Below, in pieces: positions 7,481 through 15,757 of a stretch of DNA of 64,000 bases. Both the position numbers and the translations under genes were made by a program. The notes under the pieces are model-generated. The model saw only the letters and a program-made list of their open reading frames with translations, did no database searches and was not told the origin of the DNA. This stretch comes from Gemmatimonadales bacterium UBA4456 (lineage in GTDB: Bacteria > Gemmatimonadota > Gemmatimonadetes > Longimicrobiales > Gaopeijiaceae): positions 62,001 to 126,000 of the forward strand of contig DGOW01000082.1 of the NCBI GenBank assembly GCA_002390225.1, read 5' to 3'. Every line of letters starts with the position of its first letter. Position 1 is the first letter of the stretch.

Positions 7481-9144
7481 CAGAAGAGCCCCGTCACCAC
7501 ACCGTCCAACAGGTCGACGCTCATCGCCGAAGGAACGGGGCCGAGTCCCGGCATCGTCATGATCGCACCGGTCTTGGCGACGACGAATCCGGCTCCTGCC
7601 GAAGGCGTCACCTCCCGTACGTGGATCTTGAAGCCGGAGGGACGGCCCAGCAGCGCCGGGTCGTCCGAGAAGGAATATTGGGTCTTGGCGATGCAGACCG
7701 GAGCGTTGCGCAATCCAGCTTCCTCGAGGACCTCGACCTCCTTTGCAGCCTTCGGATGCACGTCGAGGCCGTCTGCGCCATAAATCTCCCTTGCGACGGT
7801 CTCCATCTTCTCGATGAGGCCCATGTCGTCGGGGTAGAGCGGCTGGTAGTTGGCCTCTCCGGACTCCAGTACCTCCCACACCGCGTCGGCCAGATCGAGA
7901 CAGCCCGAGCCCCCTCCGCCCCAGGGGTCTGCGATGACGGCACGCACGCCCAATGCGGCGCATCCGTCGATGACGGCGGACAGCTCCGCGTCGGTGTCCG
8001 TCGCAAAGCGGTTGAGGGCGACGATCGGGGGAACGCCGAACTTCCTGACGTTCTCCGCGTGGGCCTTCAGGTTCTCAAATCCGCGGTTTACGGCTTCGAC
8101 ATCCTCGGTCGCCAGATCATCCTTTGCTTTGCCACCATTCATCTTGAGCGCGCGAACGGTCGCGACGATGACGGCCGCCTCGGGCTCGAGATCGCCGAAG
8201 CGGCACTTTATGTCGAAGAACTTCTCGGCGCCGAGGTCCGCTCCGAATCCGGCTTCGGTCACCACGACGTCGCCGAGTGACAGGCCGACCCGGGTAGCCG
8301 TCAAGGAATTGCACCCATGTGCGATGTTCGCGAATGGTCCCCCGTGAATGAGCGCGGGTGTTCCGCCGAGCGTCTGCACCAGGTTGGGGTTGACCGCGTC
8401 TTTCAGAAGCGCGGCCATTGCGCCCGACACACCGAGGCCGCCCGCACGGATCGGCACGCCGGTACGGTCGTAGCCGATGATGATCCGATCGATACGGTCT
8501 TTCAAGTCACTCGTGCCGTCGGCAAGGCAGAAGATCGCCATGATCTCTGAAGCCGCAGTGATCACGAAGCCGTCCTCGCGAGGTACGCCACCCGTGCGAC
8601 CGCCGAGTCCGACCACAATGCTGCGAAGAGCGCGGTCGTTCATGTCGATTGCGCGCGGCCAGGTGATCCGCGTCGGATCGATACCGAGCGTGTTGGGGCG
8701 ATAGAGATGGTTGTCTAGCACGGCCGAGAGCAGCCCGTGGGCTGAGCTGATCGCATGGAAGTCGCCGGTAAAGTGGAGGTTGATTTCCTCCATCGGCACG
8801 ACTTGGCTATACCCGCCACCTGCCGCACCCCCTTTGATGCCGAAGACGGGCCCAAGGCTCGGTTCGCGCAGACAGAGCACCGGATTGCGGTCGCGCAGGT
8901 TAAGTGCATCGGCCAGACCTACAGAGACCGTGGATTTTCCTTCGCCAGCTGCGGTCGGGCTAATTCCAGTGACAAGGACGAGCTTTCCATCGTGTCCACC
9001 GGCTGCCTTGGCGACATGGAGCGGAATCTTGGCTTTGTAGTGGCCGTGGGGCTGGATGTCCTGTGCGCCTAGCCCGATCTTCGCTGCGATCTCCTGAATG
9101 GGACGGAGTTCGGCTTCCTGGGCGATCTCGATATCGCTCTTGAT
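7480..9144 (-). CDS. fhs: Formate-tetrahydrofolate ligase, apparently with a non-canonical AUC start
   Basis: ATP-dependent ligase making 10-formyl-tetrahydrofolate from formate. The homologous reading frame runs from residue pattern KSDIEIAQEAELRP at 9141 through the P-loop TGISPTAAGEGKST (residues 59-72) and CLREPSLGPVFGIKGG to the stop at 7480. No ATG, GTG or TTG occurs in frame upstream of a GTG at 8880, which would delete about 88 residues including the ATP-binding loop. The natural start position of the family (Met-Lys-Ser-Asp) is here ATC at 9142-9144, with AGGGAG placed 7 bases upstream. Starting there gives 554 residues, the usual length. Either AUC is used or the ATG has been changed by mutation or assembly error. 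Coupled to the M28 peptidase downstream. Confidence 0.9.
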   Translation of the reverse strand: MKSDIEIAQEAELRPIQEIAAKIGLGAQDIQPHGHYKAKIPLHVAKAAGGHDGKLVLVTGISPTAAGEGKSTVSVGLADALNLRDRNPVLCLREPSLGPVFGIKGGAAGGGYSQVVPMEEINLHFTGDFHAISSAHGLLSAVLDNHLYRPNTLGIDPTRITWPRAIDMNDRALRSIVVGLGGRTGGVPREDGFVITAASEIMAIFCLADGTSDLKDRIDRIIIGYDRTGVPIRAGGLGVSGAMAALLKDAVNPNLVQTLGGTPALIHGGPFANIAHGCNSLTATRVGLSLGDVVVTEAGFGADLGAEKFFDIKCRFGDLEPEAAVIVATVRALKMNGGKAKDDLATEDVEAVNRGFENLKAHAENVRKFGVPPIVALNRFATDTDAELSAVIDGCAALGVRAVIADPWGGGGSGCLDLADAVWEVLESGEANYQPLYPDDMGLIEKMETVAREIYGADGLDVHPKAAKEVEVLEEAGLRNAPVCIAKTQYSFSDDPALLGRPSGFKIHVREVTPSAGAGFVVAKTGAIMTMPGLGPVPSAMSVDLLDGVVTGLF

Positions 9145-9151
9145 GAGTCTG

Positions 9152-9157
9152 CTCCCT
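9152..9157 (-). promoter_or_regulatory. Shine-Dalgarno site supporting the ATC start of fhs
   Basis: AGGGAG on the minus strand ends 7 bases before the ATC at 9144. There is no other ATG, GTG or TTG in frame between the upstream tandem stops (about 9235-9240) and 8880, so this site is the best evidence for where translation begins. Confidence 0.5.
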
Positions 9158-9306
9158 GAGTACCAGTGGTTCTGAAGGTCCGGCCGCCAAGATCGAACGG
9201 GTGCGCGCGAAGGCGCAATGCTCTCGTTTGTTCGTCATCATCCGGGGGTCGTCGGGTGTCGTTGTTCAGGGCATCATGTTCTCGCGTCAATCGATTCAGA
9301 TCAGCT

Positions 9307-11592
9307 ATGCGTTTTACCCCCCGTATTGTGGTCGCTGTCAGTGCTCTTGCACTGAGTGCGTTCGTCGTCCCGGATGACGGTCTCCATGCTCAACAGGTCC
9401 GAGCCGACTACCGGATTCAAGCTGTCCGGACTCAGGTCGCGCCGGTTCTCGATGGCATTCTCGAAGAGAACGTCTGGGGCCGCGGCGGCTTGATTGATGA
9501 GTTGATTCAGCAGGAGCCGGTCGAGGGAGCGCGCGCGACCGAGGACACCGAAATCAGCCTGTTGTACGACTCGGAGACGCTCTACATCGGAGTGCGCGCC
9601 TGGGAGCGATCTGAATACGGTGTGGTCGCTACAGAAATGCGTCGCGACTCCGACCGAATTCTCGACGAGGACAACATTCAGATCATCCTGGATACGTTCG
9701 ACGACTCGCGCTCCGGCTACATGTTCGTGACGAATCCGCTCGGGGCAAAGCTCGACCAGCAGGTGTTCAATGAAGGGCAGGGGGGAGCGACCCAGTTCGG
9801 GTTTTCCAGCTCGAACATCAATCGGGACTGGGACGGCGTGTGGCACGTAGCGGCCAGGACGCTCGACGATGGCTGGGTTGCCGAGATCGCGATTCCGATG
9901 GTGACGGTCCGCTTCAGTGAGGCCGACCAGCAGACGTGGGGCATGAACATCATGCGCAACATGGGAGGGAAGAACGAACAGGCGTTCTGGGCTCCGATCT
10001 CCCAAGAGTTCACGATCACACGCGTGAGCATGGCCGGGCGCCTCGAAGGGTTGGAGTCACTCAACCGGGGTATGGATCTACGTGTGACCCCGTTCGTGAC
10101 CGGTGGGGGAACCAGCACACGGGAGTCCAATGTCGAGACCAATGACTGGCAGCGTGATGCCGGACTCGATGTGAAGTACGGACTCTCCGCGGGTCTCAAC
10201 CTCGATCTGACGATCAACACCGACTTCGCCCAGGCCGAGGTGGACGACGAGCAGGTGAACTTGACCCGCTTCGCCCTCTTCTTCCCGGAGAAGCGGGATT
10301 TCTTTCTCGAGAATTCGGGACAGTTCCGGATCGGGTCCGCGAACCCCTTCAACCGTTACGCCGAGCTCTTCTTCAGTCGTCGTATCGGGCTGACCGATAC
10401 GGGTGACAACGTGCCGATCCTGGGTGGGGCTCGTCTGACCGGAAAGATCGGCCAGAACGATGTCGCCCTCATGAGCGTGCAAACCGACGAAGCCCTGGGC
10501 ACCGCGGCGGAGAACTTCACGGTTGCCAAGTACAGCCGGAACTGGGGTCGGTCTCGGGTCGGGGCGCTCTTTGTGAACAAGACCGATATCGACGCGTTCG
10601 GTGACCTCGCCAACGATACCAGCTACCACAACCGGACCTACGCGATCGACGCCTCGATCGCCCCGCACCCGAACTTCACGATCGTCGGGTTCCTCTCGGC
10701 TACGGAAACGTCTGGACTTCGGACTCCCCTCGACGACCCTGGCACGTCCACCCGCGAGGATGAGGGTTATGGCGGTATGGGGAGCTACATCAACATGGAG
10801 TGGCTTGACGCTGACTGGCGTATCTACGCCGAGTACGCGGACTTCGAGAACGATTACAACCCTGAGGTCGGGTTCCTTCCACGAAACGGCATCCGCACCT
10901 CGAAGTGGCATATCGAGCGGAACCCCCGCCCCGACTTCTGGGGCATCCGCGTCCTGTCCCCGATGGTCAATTACATCTACACCACGGACCAGACCGGACT
11001 CAGGGTGGCGGATCGCTGGCACTACATGCTCGGGATGCGCTTCGACAATGGCGCGTTCCTCAACGTCTGGTGGAACGACCACTTCGACCGTGTCGAGCGG
11101 AATTTTTCGCTCAACGACGTCGTGATTCCGGTCGGCGACTACAACTTCAACGAGTATCGAGTCTCTTTCGACTCGAATCCGTCACGTCGCTTCTATTACG
11201 GAATGATGCTTGCCCCGCAGCAGTTCTACGGGGGGGACCGTCTCGAAAGCCAGGGCAAGCTCGGAGCTCGCCTTTCTGATCGACTCTCGACCGAGGCCTC
11301 ATGGACGCGAAATGACGTAAGCCTGCCGGGGGGCGACTTCGAGGTGGACTTGGCATCGATTCGGGTGGACTTCGCCATCTCGCCTACTATGGCCATCCGC
11401 TCGATCACTCAGTACAACTCGTTCGTTGAGCAGTTCAGCTCGAGTGCGCGCTTCCGATGGACGTATCGTCCAGGCAGCGACGTCTTCATCGCCTATGACG
11501 AACTGCGGCGTGACCCCACGGACCCACTTTCCACGTTCACCTTCCGAGATCGCCGCCTCATCGTGAAAGCGACGTTCCTCGTGACGGGATGA
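9307..11592 (+). CDS. DUF5916 protein with CBM9-like N-terminal domain, predicted outer-membrane
   Basis: 761 residues from the ATG at 9307; this start gives a signal peptide (MRFTPRIVVAVSALALSAF) with a cut near HAQQ. Upstream in-frame codons encode arginine-rich sequence without a signal and are excluded. Residues about 45-240 match a carbohydrate-binding family 9-like domain (PVLDGILEENVW, LYIGVRAWE, WVAEIAIPM). The rest is DUF5916 with alternating polar/aromatic strands, ending in KATFLVTG, as in a membrane beta-barrel. Such proteins are typical of Gemmatimonadota and Bacteroidota, and their substrate is unknown. It is divergent from fhs across a 162-base gap, in which I see no convincing promoter on the plus strand. 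Confidence 0.85.
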   Translation: MRFTPRIVVAVSALALSAFVVPDDGLHAQQVRADYRIQAVRTQVAPVLDGILEENVWGRGGLIDELIQQEPVEGARATEDTEISLLYDSETLYIGVRAWERSEYGVVATEMRRDSDRILDEDNIQIILDTFDDSRSGYMFVTNPLGAKLDQQVFNEGQGGATQFGFSSSNINRDWDGVWHVAARTLDDGWVAEIAIPMVTVRFSEADQQTWGMNIMRNMGGKNEQAFWAPISQEFTITRVSMAGRLEGLESLNRGMDLRVTPFVTGGGTSTRESNVETNDWQRDAGLDVKYGLSAGLNLDLTINTDFAQAEVDDEQVNLTRFALFFPEKRDFFLENSGQFRIGSANPFNRYAELFFSRRIGLTDTGDNVPILGGARLTGKIGQNDVALMSVQTDEALGTAAENFTVAKYSRNWGRSRVGALFVNKTDIDAFGDLANDTSYHNRTYAIDASIAPHPNFTIVGFLSATETSGLRTPLDDPGTSTREDEGYGGMGSYINMEWLDADWRIYAEYADFENDYNPEVGFLPRNGIRTSKWHIERNPRPDFWGIRVLSPMVNYIYTTDQTGLRVADRWHYMLGMRFDNGAFLNVWWNDHFDRVERNFSLNDVVIPVGDYNFNEYRVSFDSNPSRRFYYGMMLAPQQFYGGDRLESQGKLGARLSDRLSTEASWTRNDVSLPGGDFEVDLASIRVDFAISPTMAIRSITQYNSFVEQFSSSARFRWTYRPGSDVFIAYDELRRDPTDPLSTFTFRDRRLIVKATFLVTG

Positions 11593-11839
11593 TCTGACTC
11601 GAGAGCCGTTGGTCGACGATCTGACCCCAGTTCTGGACAAGCACGATGCTCTCCCCGATATCGGTGCGACGCATCATGCAGAACCCGTCATCCACTGAGA
11701 CTGCCGCGGCGATCATGCGCTGACTCCCGTCGCGAAAAAAGAGTTCCCGGCCATCGGCGGACCGCGCGGGTTCGTCTCCATCCTCCAGCGATACTCTTAC
11801 CAGTGCTTCACCGTCGGAGAAGTGGCGTACGCCAAGACA
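11558..11839 (-). pseudogene. 5'-truncated tail of a kinase/TolB-propeller (PD40) gene
   Basis: Reading in frame straight on from the MATE stop codon gives 93 codons without a start that makes sense. The product resembles the C-terminal blade and tail of PD40/TolB-like propellers fused to Ser/Thr kinases: LEDGDEPARSADGRELFFRD, then a Met-Met-Arg-Arg and IVLVQNWGQI ending, comparable to the family's usual WSPDGRELFYR and VLNWFEEL patterns. The conserved Trp of the WSPDG motif is Arg here (TGG to CGG), suggesting decay. Its 3' end runs under the DUF5916 gene on the other strand. I read it as a remnant left when the MATE gene came to lie upstream; it is unlikely to be expressed. Confidence 0.5.
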
Positions 11840-13207
11840 TCACTCGCACCTGAGGCGGAGGTCCGGCAGTCGTGCTCTAAGAGCCAGAGCTCTCACGACG
11901 ACGTACCCGATGAAGGAGATCCAGAGGCCGAAGTTGCCCCAAGCCGTGATCATCGGAATCGACACGACAATGAATGTGAGGCACGACAGGACGCTTGCGT
12001 TGCGCATGGCGCGTGTGCCGGTCGCACCGATGAAGATCCCGTCCAGCTGAAACGCTGCGAACGACAGGAGGACGTACGTGGCGGTCAGCGGCAGGTAGGC
12101 TTCCGCTATGCTCCGAACCGACTCGAGGTCCGTCAGCCCGGCGATCACGGAGGGGCCGGCCAGCGCGACAAGTGTGGCAAGCACGATGGCGGACGCGGCG
12201 GACAACTCTGTCGAGGCCCGGATCGCTCGGTCGAACATGGCTCGGTCGCCTGCCCCGAACGCTCGACCGACGAAGGTTTCCGTGGCATGGGCGTATCCGT
12301 CGAGCAGGTAGGCAGACAGGCTGATCAGCTGGAGCAACACATGGTTGGCGGCGAGTACCTCATCTCCGAAGGACGCTCCCTGGTTGGTGAACCACGCGAA
12401 GCCCAGAAGGAGGAAGAGGGTGCGGACCATGATGTCGGCATTCGCGCCGAGTGTGTGGCGCGCCCGTTCTACGTTCAGGATACGTAGCTTCGGCCAGAAT
12501 GGCTCGTTGTCTTGTCGTTCATGGGCGAGGACACGAATCGCGAGCCAGCTGGCCAGACCCAGCGTCGACCACTCCGCGATGGTCGTGCCGATCGCGATGC
12601 CCTGAATTCCAAGTCCCATGACGCCGCCCAGCAGCACATCCAGCACGATATTCACGCCGTTGAGCGTCAGCTGAATCATGAGTAGGTGCCTCATGCGTCC
12701 CAATCCTACGAAGGTCCCCAGCACTGCGAACGTTGCGAGGCTCGCCGGAGCACCCCAGATCCGGATATCGAAGTAGGCTCTGGTGAGCTGTTCGACTTCA
12801 GAACTGGCACCGAACATGGCCAGTGCGAGGGTGATGATCGGGCGTTGGAGAACGATGAGTGCCAGGCTGATCACGAGCGCCAGCAGGAGCGCGCGCCCCA
12901 GGACCGCACGAACCTCTGCGGATTCTCCCGCACCTGAGGCCTGAGCGATGAAGCCAGTCGTGCCCATCCTGAGAAAGCCGAAGCTCCAGTAGACGAAGTT
13001 AAAGACGAGTGCTCCCAGCGCGATGGCGCCCAGCTCGGCCACGGTCCCCGTGTTTCCGAGCACTGCGGTATCGGCGAGGCCGAGCAGTGGAACGGATGAG
13101 CTGGCGATCACGACGGGCCAGGCGAGCCGGATCACCGCGCGTCTGGTGATCTCCGTCGACGTATGACTCAGAGTAGCTCCACGGGTGTCGGGGCGAGGAT
13201 GCGTCAT
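11840..13207 (-). CDS. MATE-family efflux transporter (DinF-like)
   Basis: 455 residues from the ATG at 13207 (an alternative in-frame start lies 36 bases upstream). There are about 12 transmembrane segments in two related halves, with MATE features such as WPVVIASSSVPLLGLADTA at the start, GFIAQASGAG in the first half and a corresponding TFVGRAFGAGD in the second. MatE/DinF transporters export cationic drugs, toxins or metabolites using Na+ or H+ gradients; the substrate here is unknown. It is divergent from the sulfite-oxidase-like gene, with 81 bases between the starts. The stop codon is immediately followed by the decayed kinase-propeller remnant. Confidence 0.9.
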   Translation of the reverse strand: MTHPRPDTRGATLSHTSTEITRRAVIRLAWPVVIASSSVPLLGLADTAVLGNTGTVAELGAIALGALVFNFVYWSFGFLRMGTTGFIAQASGAGESAEVRAVLGRALLLALVISLALIVLQRPIITLALAMFGASSEVEQLTRAYFDIRIWGAPASLATFAVLGTFVGLGRMRHLLMIQLTLNGVNIVLDVLLGGVMGLGIQGIAIGTTIAEWSTLGLASWLAIRVLAHERQDNEPFWPKLRILNVERARHTLGANADIMVRTLFLLLGFAWFTNQGASFGDEVLAANHVLLQLISLSAYLLDGYAHATETFVGRAFGAGDRAMFDRAIRASTELSAASAIVLATLVALAGPSVIAGLTDLESVRSIAEAYLPLTATYVLLSFAAFQLDGIFIGATGTRAMRNASVLSCLTFIVVSIPMITAWGNFGLWISFIGYVVVRALALRARLPDLRLRCE

Positions 13208-13288
13208 GGCGAGCGAAAGGTATGGGATTGGCGGACGGCCCATCCGTCCCGCAGATTGCCCGCTTCACCCGAAAGGAGGCGGCGACGA

Positions 13289-14503
13289 ATGCTAGATCGC
13301 TCACAACGCGGTGCTCGGACACCGGCAGAGCTATACGGACTCGATGCAACTGTGAACGAGGTGCTGACACGGCGAGAAGCGATTCGACGAGGTGGCGCCG
13401 TCGCGGCGGCGGCCGCGGTATTCCCCTCGGACTTCACCGACCGCCTCGCGCGCATCGCACCGCAGGACGCAGTCGTCCCCTGGACCAACGCTCCCGATGC
13501 GGGCGGACGCTCCAATACGCTGGACTGGCAGTCGCTTGAGTCATGGGTTACGCCGAGTGAGCACCTGTTCCGGGTCGGCCACTACGGGATGCCCGAGGTC
13601 GATGGAGCCACGTGGAGCCTCGAGGTCGGCGGGATGGTCGACCGGCCCATGACGTTCAACTTGGACCAGATCCGTTCACGTCCGAGTCAGGACGTGACCA
13701 TGCTGCTGGAATGCGCCGGCAATCGCGGCTTCGCGACGTTTATGGGAGCGCTCCATAACGCGACGTGGACCGGGACGCCGCTCGCCCCGCTTCTCCGTGA
13801 GGCTGGCGTACAGGACGGCGGCATCGAGGTGGTCTTCTTCGGTACCGATACGGCAACCGAGACCATCCGGGATATCGAGGTCGAGCAGCAGTTTGCCCGG
13901 AGCCTGTCGATTGAAGACGCGATGGCTGAGGACGTGATCCTCGCCTGGGCGGTGAATGGAGAGGCGCTCCCCACCGGGAACGGATTTCCGCTACGTCTCA
14001 TAGCCCCCGGCTGGTATGGTGTTGCAAACGTGAAGTGGCTGTCGCGGATCGAGGTTCGAGATACGCGCTTTATGGGCAAGTTCATGGCCCGAGACTACGT
14101 GACACTGCGTCAGGAAGGCTCGGACGCCGACGGTGTGTGGGCGGAGACCTCGGTCGGTCGGACTAACATCAATTCGATCCCCGCGAAGGTGGTACGCACC
14201 GACAGCGGGTATCGCATCCATGGCGCTGCCTGGGGCAAGCCGGTCGATCGCGTCGAAGTCAGTATCAACGGGGAAGCGTGGCAACGCGTCACTCTGGGTG
14301 AGGGACAGGATGATCCCCACACGTGGACATTCTGGCATATGGATTGGGACGCATCTCCGGGCGAGCATACCGTCACATCACGTGCGGTGTCGACGAGTGG
14401 AGAGGTACAGCCGACGATGGAAGATCCCGAGATGGTGCAGAAGATTACGTACTGGGAGAGCTACGGCAGCGTGGTTCGGGAGATCACGATCCCGGCAGAG
14501 TGA
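13289..14503 (+). CDS. Tat-exported molybdopterin oxidoreductase, sulfite oxidase/SoxC-like
   Basis: 404 residues. The start ATG at 13289 is chosen because AAAGGAGG sits 9 bases upstream, although the frame is open further back. A twin-arginine signal (TRREAIRRGGAVAAAAAVF) directs export of the folded cofactor protein. The oxidoreductase molybdopterin-binding domain covers about residues 80-270, with the Mo-coordinating Cys in MLLECAGNRG. A Mo-co dimerisation domain follows (PVDRVEVSINGEAWQ, WTFWHMDW). Family members oxidise sulfite to sulfate or act in the Sox system and pass electrons to cytochrome c. No cytochrome subunit is adjacent. It could consume sulfite made by the persulfide dioxygenase 12 kb away, but that link is inference. 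It overlaps the convergent aminopeptidase gene tail to tail by 20 bases. Confidence 0.88.
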   Translation: MLDRSQRGARTPAELYGLDATVNEVLTRREAIRRGGAVAAAAAVFPSDFTDRLARIAPQDAVVPWTNAPDAGGRSNTLDWQSLESWVTPSEHLFRVGHYGMPEVDGATWSLEVGGMVDRPMTFNLDQIRSRPSQDVTMLLECAGNRGFATFMGALHNATWTGTPLAPLLREAGVQDGGIEVVFFGTDTATETIRDIEVEQQFARSLSIEDAMAEDVILAWAVNGEALPTGNGFPLRLIAPGWYGVANVKWLSRIEVRDTRFMGKFMARDYVTLRQEGSDADGVWAETSVGRTNINSIPAKVVRTDSGYRIHGAAWGKPVDRVEVSINGEAWQRVTLGEGQDDPHTWTFWHMDWDASPGEHTVTSRAVSTSGEVQPTMEDPEMVQKITYWESYGSVVREITIPAE

Positions 14504-15575
14504 GTAAGTCGAATGCGTCGTCTGCCTGAGGCGCACGCTCTTTGAGATCTGCGAGCGCCTGTACGAGGTCGCCGTCGTGTCTCGCCAGAAAGGCGCCGAA
14601 GTCGGGGAGTCGCTTGTAGTACCGGATGCGCGATAGCAGGGTGGCGTTGTTGACCGGTTGATTTCGAAAGCCCGAGAAGGTCAGTGCCTCCAGCTCAGGG
14701 GCGACACGCTCATCGAAGTCGCGCAGGGCCTCGGCGATCACCGGCAGTCGCTCGACCACTTTCTGTTCCGGCGTGAGGTCCGGATCGTCATAGACCGTCT
14801 CGAGTCTGGCCACGAAGTCGTCCAAGTAGCTGCTGAAGCGTTGGACGTCTCTCCACCGAGCGAGGGCCCGGCGGCACTTCACCGAGTCGGGTCCGCTCAC
14901 CTCTCGCGTACAGAAGTAGCGCGCGGCTCCGACGCGACCCACGAAGGTCGCGAAGCTCTCGTTGAACGCGACCTGTCCGGGTACGAAGAGGTGCTGGTGT
15001 GACAGCTCATGTATGACCGTGGTGACGACTTCGACCTCGTCCGTCCGCAATGCCGTGGAGAGAATCGGGTCGTTGAACCAGCCAAGGGTGCTGAACGCCG
15101 CGGTCGGTCGCACCCACGTGTCGTAGCCGCCCTCAGCCAGGCTGACCTCTTCGTTAAGGGCACTCTGGAGGGAGAAATGTCCCTTGTACGGCACGTGACC
15201 GACAATGGGGAACCACCACGTCTTTGGAACTAGTCGGTCGGGGTACGCTGCGGTCACGACCATCGCCAGCGTGTCCCGATCCAGCTGCGTGAACATCGTG
15301 TAGGAGTCGCCGACATCGATGCCCAGTTCTTCGGCCGCAAAGCGTCTCGCTTCCAAGACGTAGGCCAGCTTGCCTCGCGTGTCCGCGTCGACAGAGCTGT
15401 CGTTGAGGACTTCGTGGATCGGCTGCCGGGCGCGCAGGATGCCAACCTCGGCGATCCCTGCCTTCACGACGTACACGGGCGAGCACGCCATGCAGCCCGC
15501 CACCAGCACGAGCGATGCGACCGCGAGTAGCGTGCGGCCTCGGCGTCGACCGTGTTGAACGAGCAGGCGAGTCAT
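14484..15575 (-). CDS. Putative aminopeptidase lipoprotein (DUF2265-like metalloprotease)
   Basis: 363 residues from the ATG at 15575, which places a signal peptide and lipobox (LVLVAGC) correctly; upstream in-frame codons lack a signal. A zincin motif, VIHELSHQHLF (HExxH), lies near residue 192, with a following NESFATFVG that likely supplies the third ligand Glu. This pattern matches the predicted aminopeptidase family PF10023 found in Proteobacteria, members of which I know only as predictions. The long helical C-terminus contains the typical RIRYYKRLPDF segment. Probably anchored to the inner or outer membrane, facing the periplasm. Confidence 0.8.
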   Translation of the reverse strand: MTRLLVQHGRRRGRTLLAVASLVLVAGCMACSPVYVVKAGIAEVGILRARQPIHEVLNDSSVDADTRGKLAYVLEARRFAAEELGIDVGDSYTMFTQLDRDTLAMVVTAAYPDRLVPKTWWFPIVGHVPYKGHFSLQSALNEEVSLAEGGYDTWVRPTAAFSTLGWFNDPILSTALRTDEVEVVTTVIHELSHQHLFVPGQVAFNESFATFVGRVGAARYFCTREVSGPDSVKCRRALARWRDVQRFSSYLDDFVARLETVYDDPDLTPEQKVVERLPVIAEALRDFDERVAPELEALTFSGFRNQPVNNATLLSRIRYYKRLPDFGAFLARHDGDLVQALADLKERAPQADDAFDLLTLPGS

Positions 15576-15661
15576 TGACGAACTACCACGATCAGTGAGG
15601 AGCACGACATGCACGCTGCCCTCCCTCAAGGCCCTGTTGGGGGTATCGATGACCACCCAGG

Positions 15662-15675
15662 GGGCCGAACGGCCC
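15662..15675. repeat. Perfect inverted repeat GGGCCG-AA-CGGCCC
   Basis: A 6-bp perfect stem with a two-base centre lies between two minus-strand genes. No T-tract follows on the minus strand, so it is not a convincing intrinsic terminator. Confidence 0.4.
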
Positions 15676-15757
15676 AGTGTACGATCTCAAGGTCGGGGTC
15701 CTCAGGGTAGGTAACTGGACAGGTTTGCTTGGTCGGCTGCGTCGACTCAAGGGCAGA

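Noticed and set aside
5906..7963. A 685-residue fusion of an unknown domain with the M28 peptidase
   Set aside because: The first ~160 residues are an out-of-frame reading of the FTHFS gene; the peptidase has its own signal peptide and ATG at 7480.
11822..12487. 221-codon plus-strand frame antisense to the MATE gene
   Set aside because: Hydrophilic shadow of a membrane protein gene; no start signal and no family resemblance.
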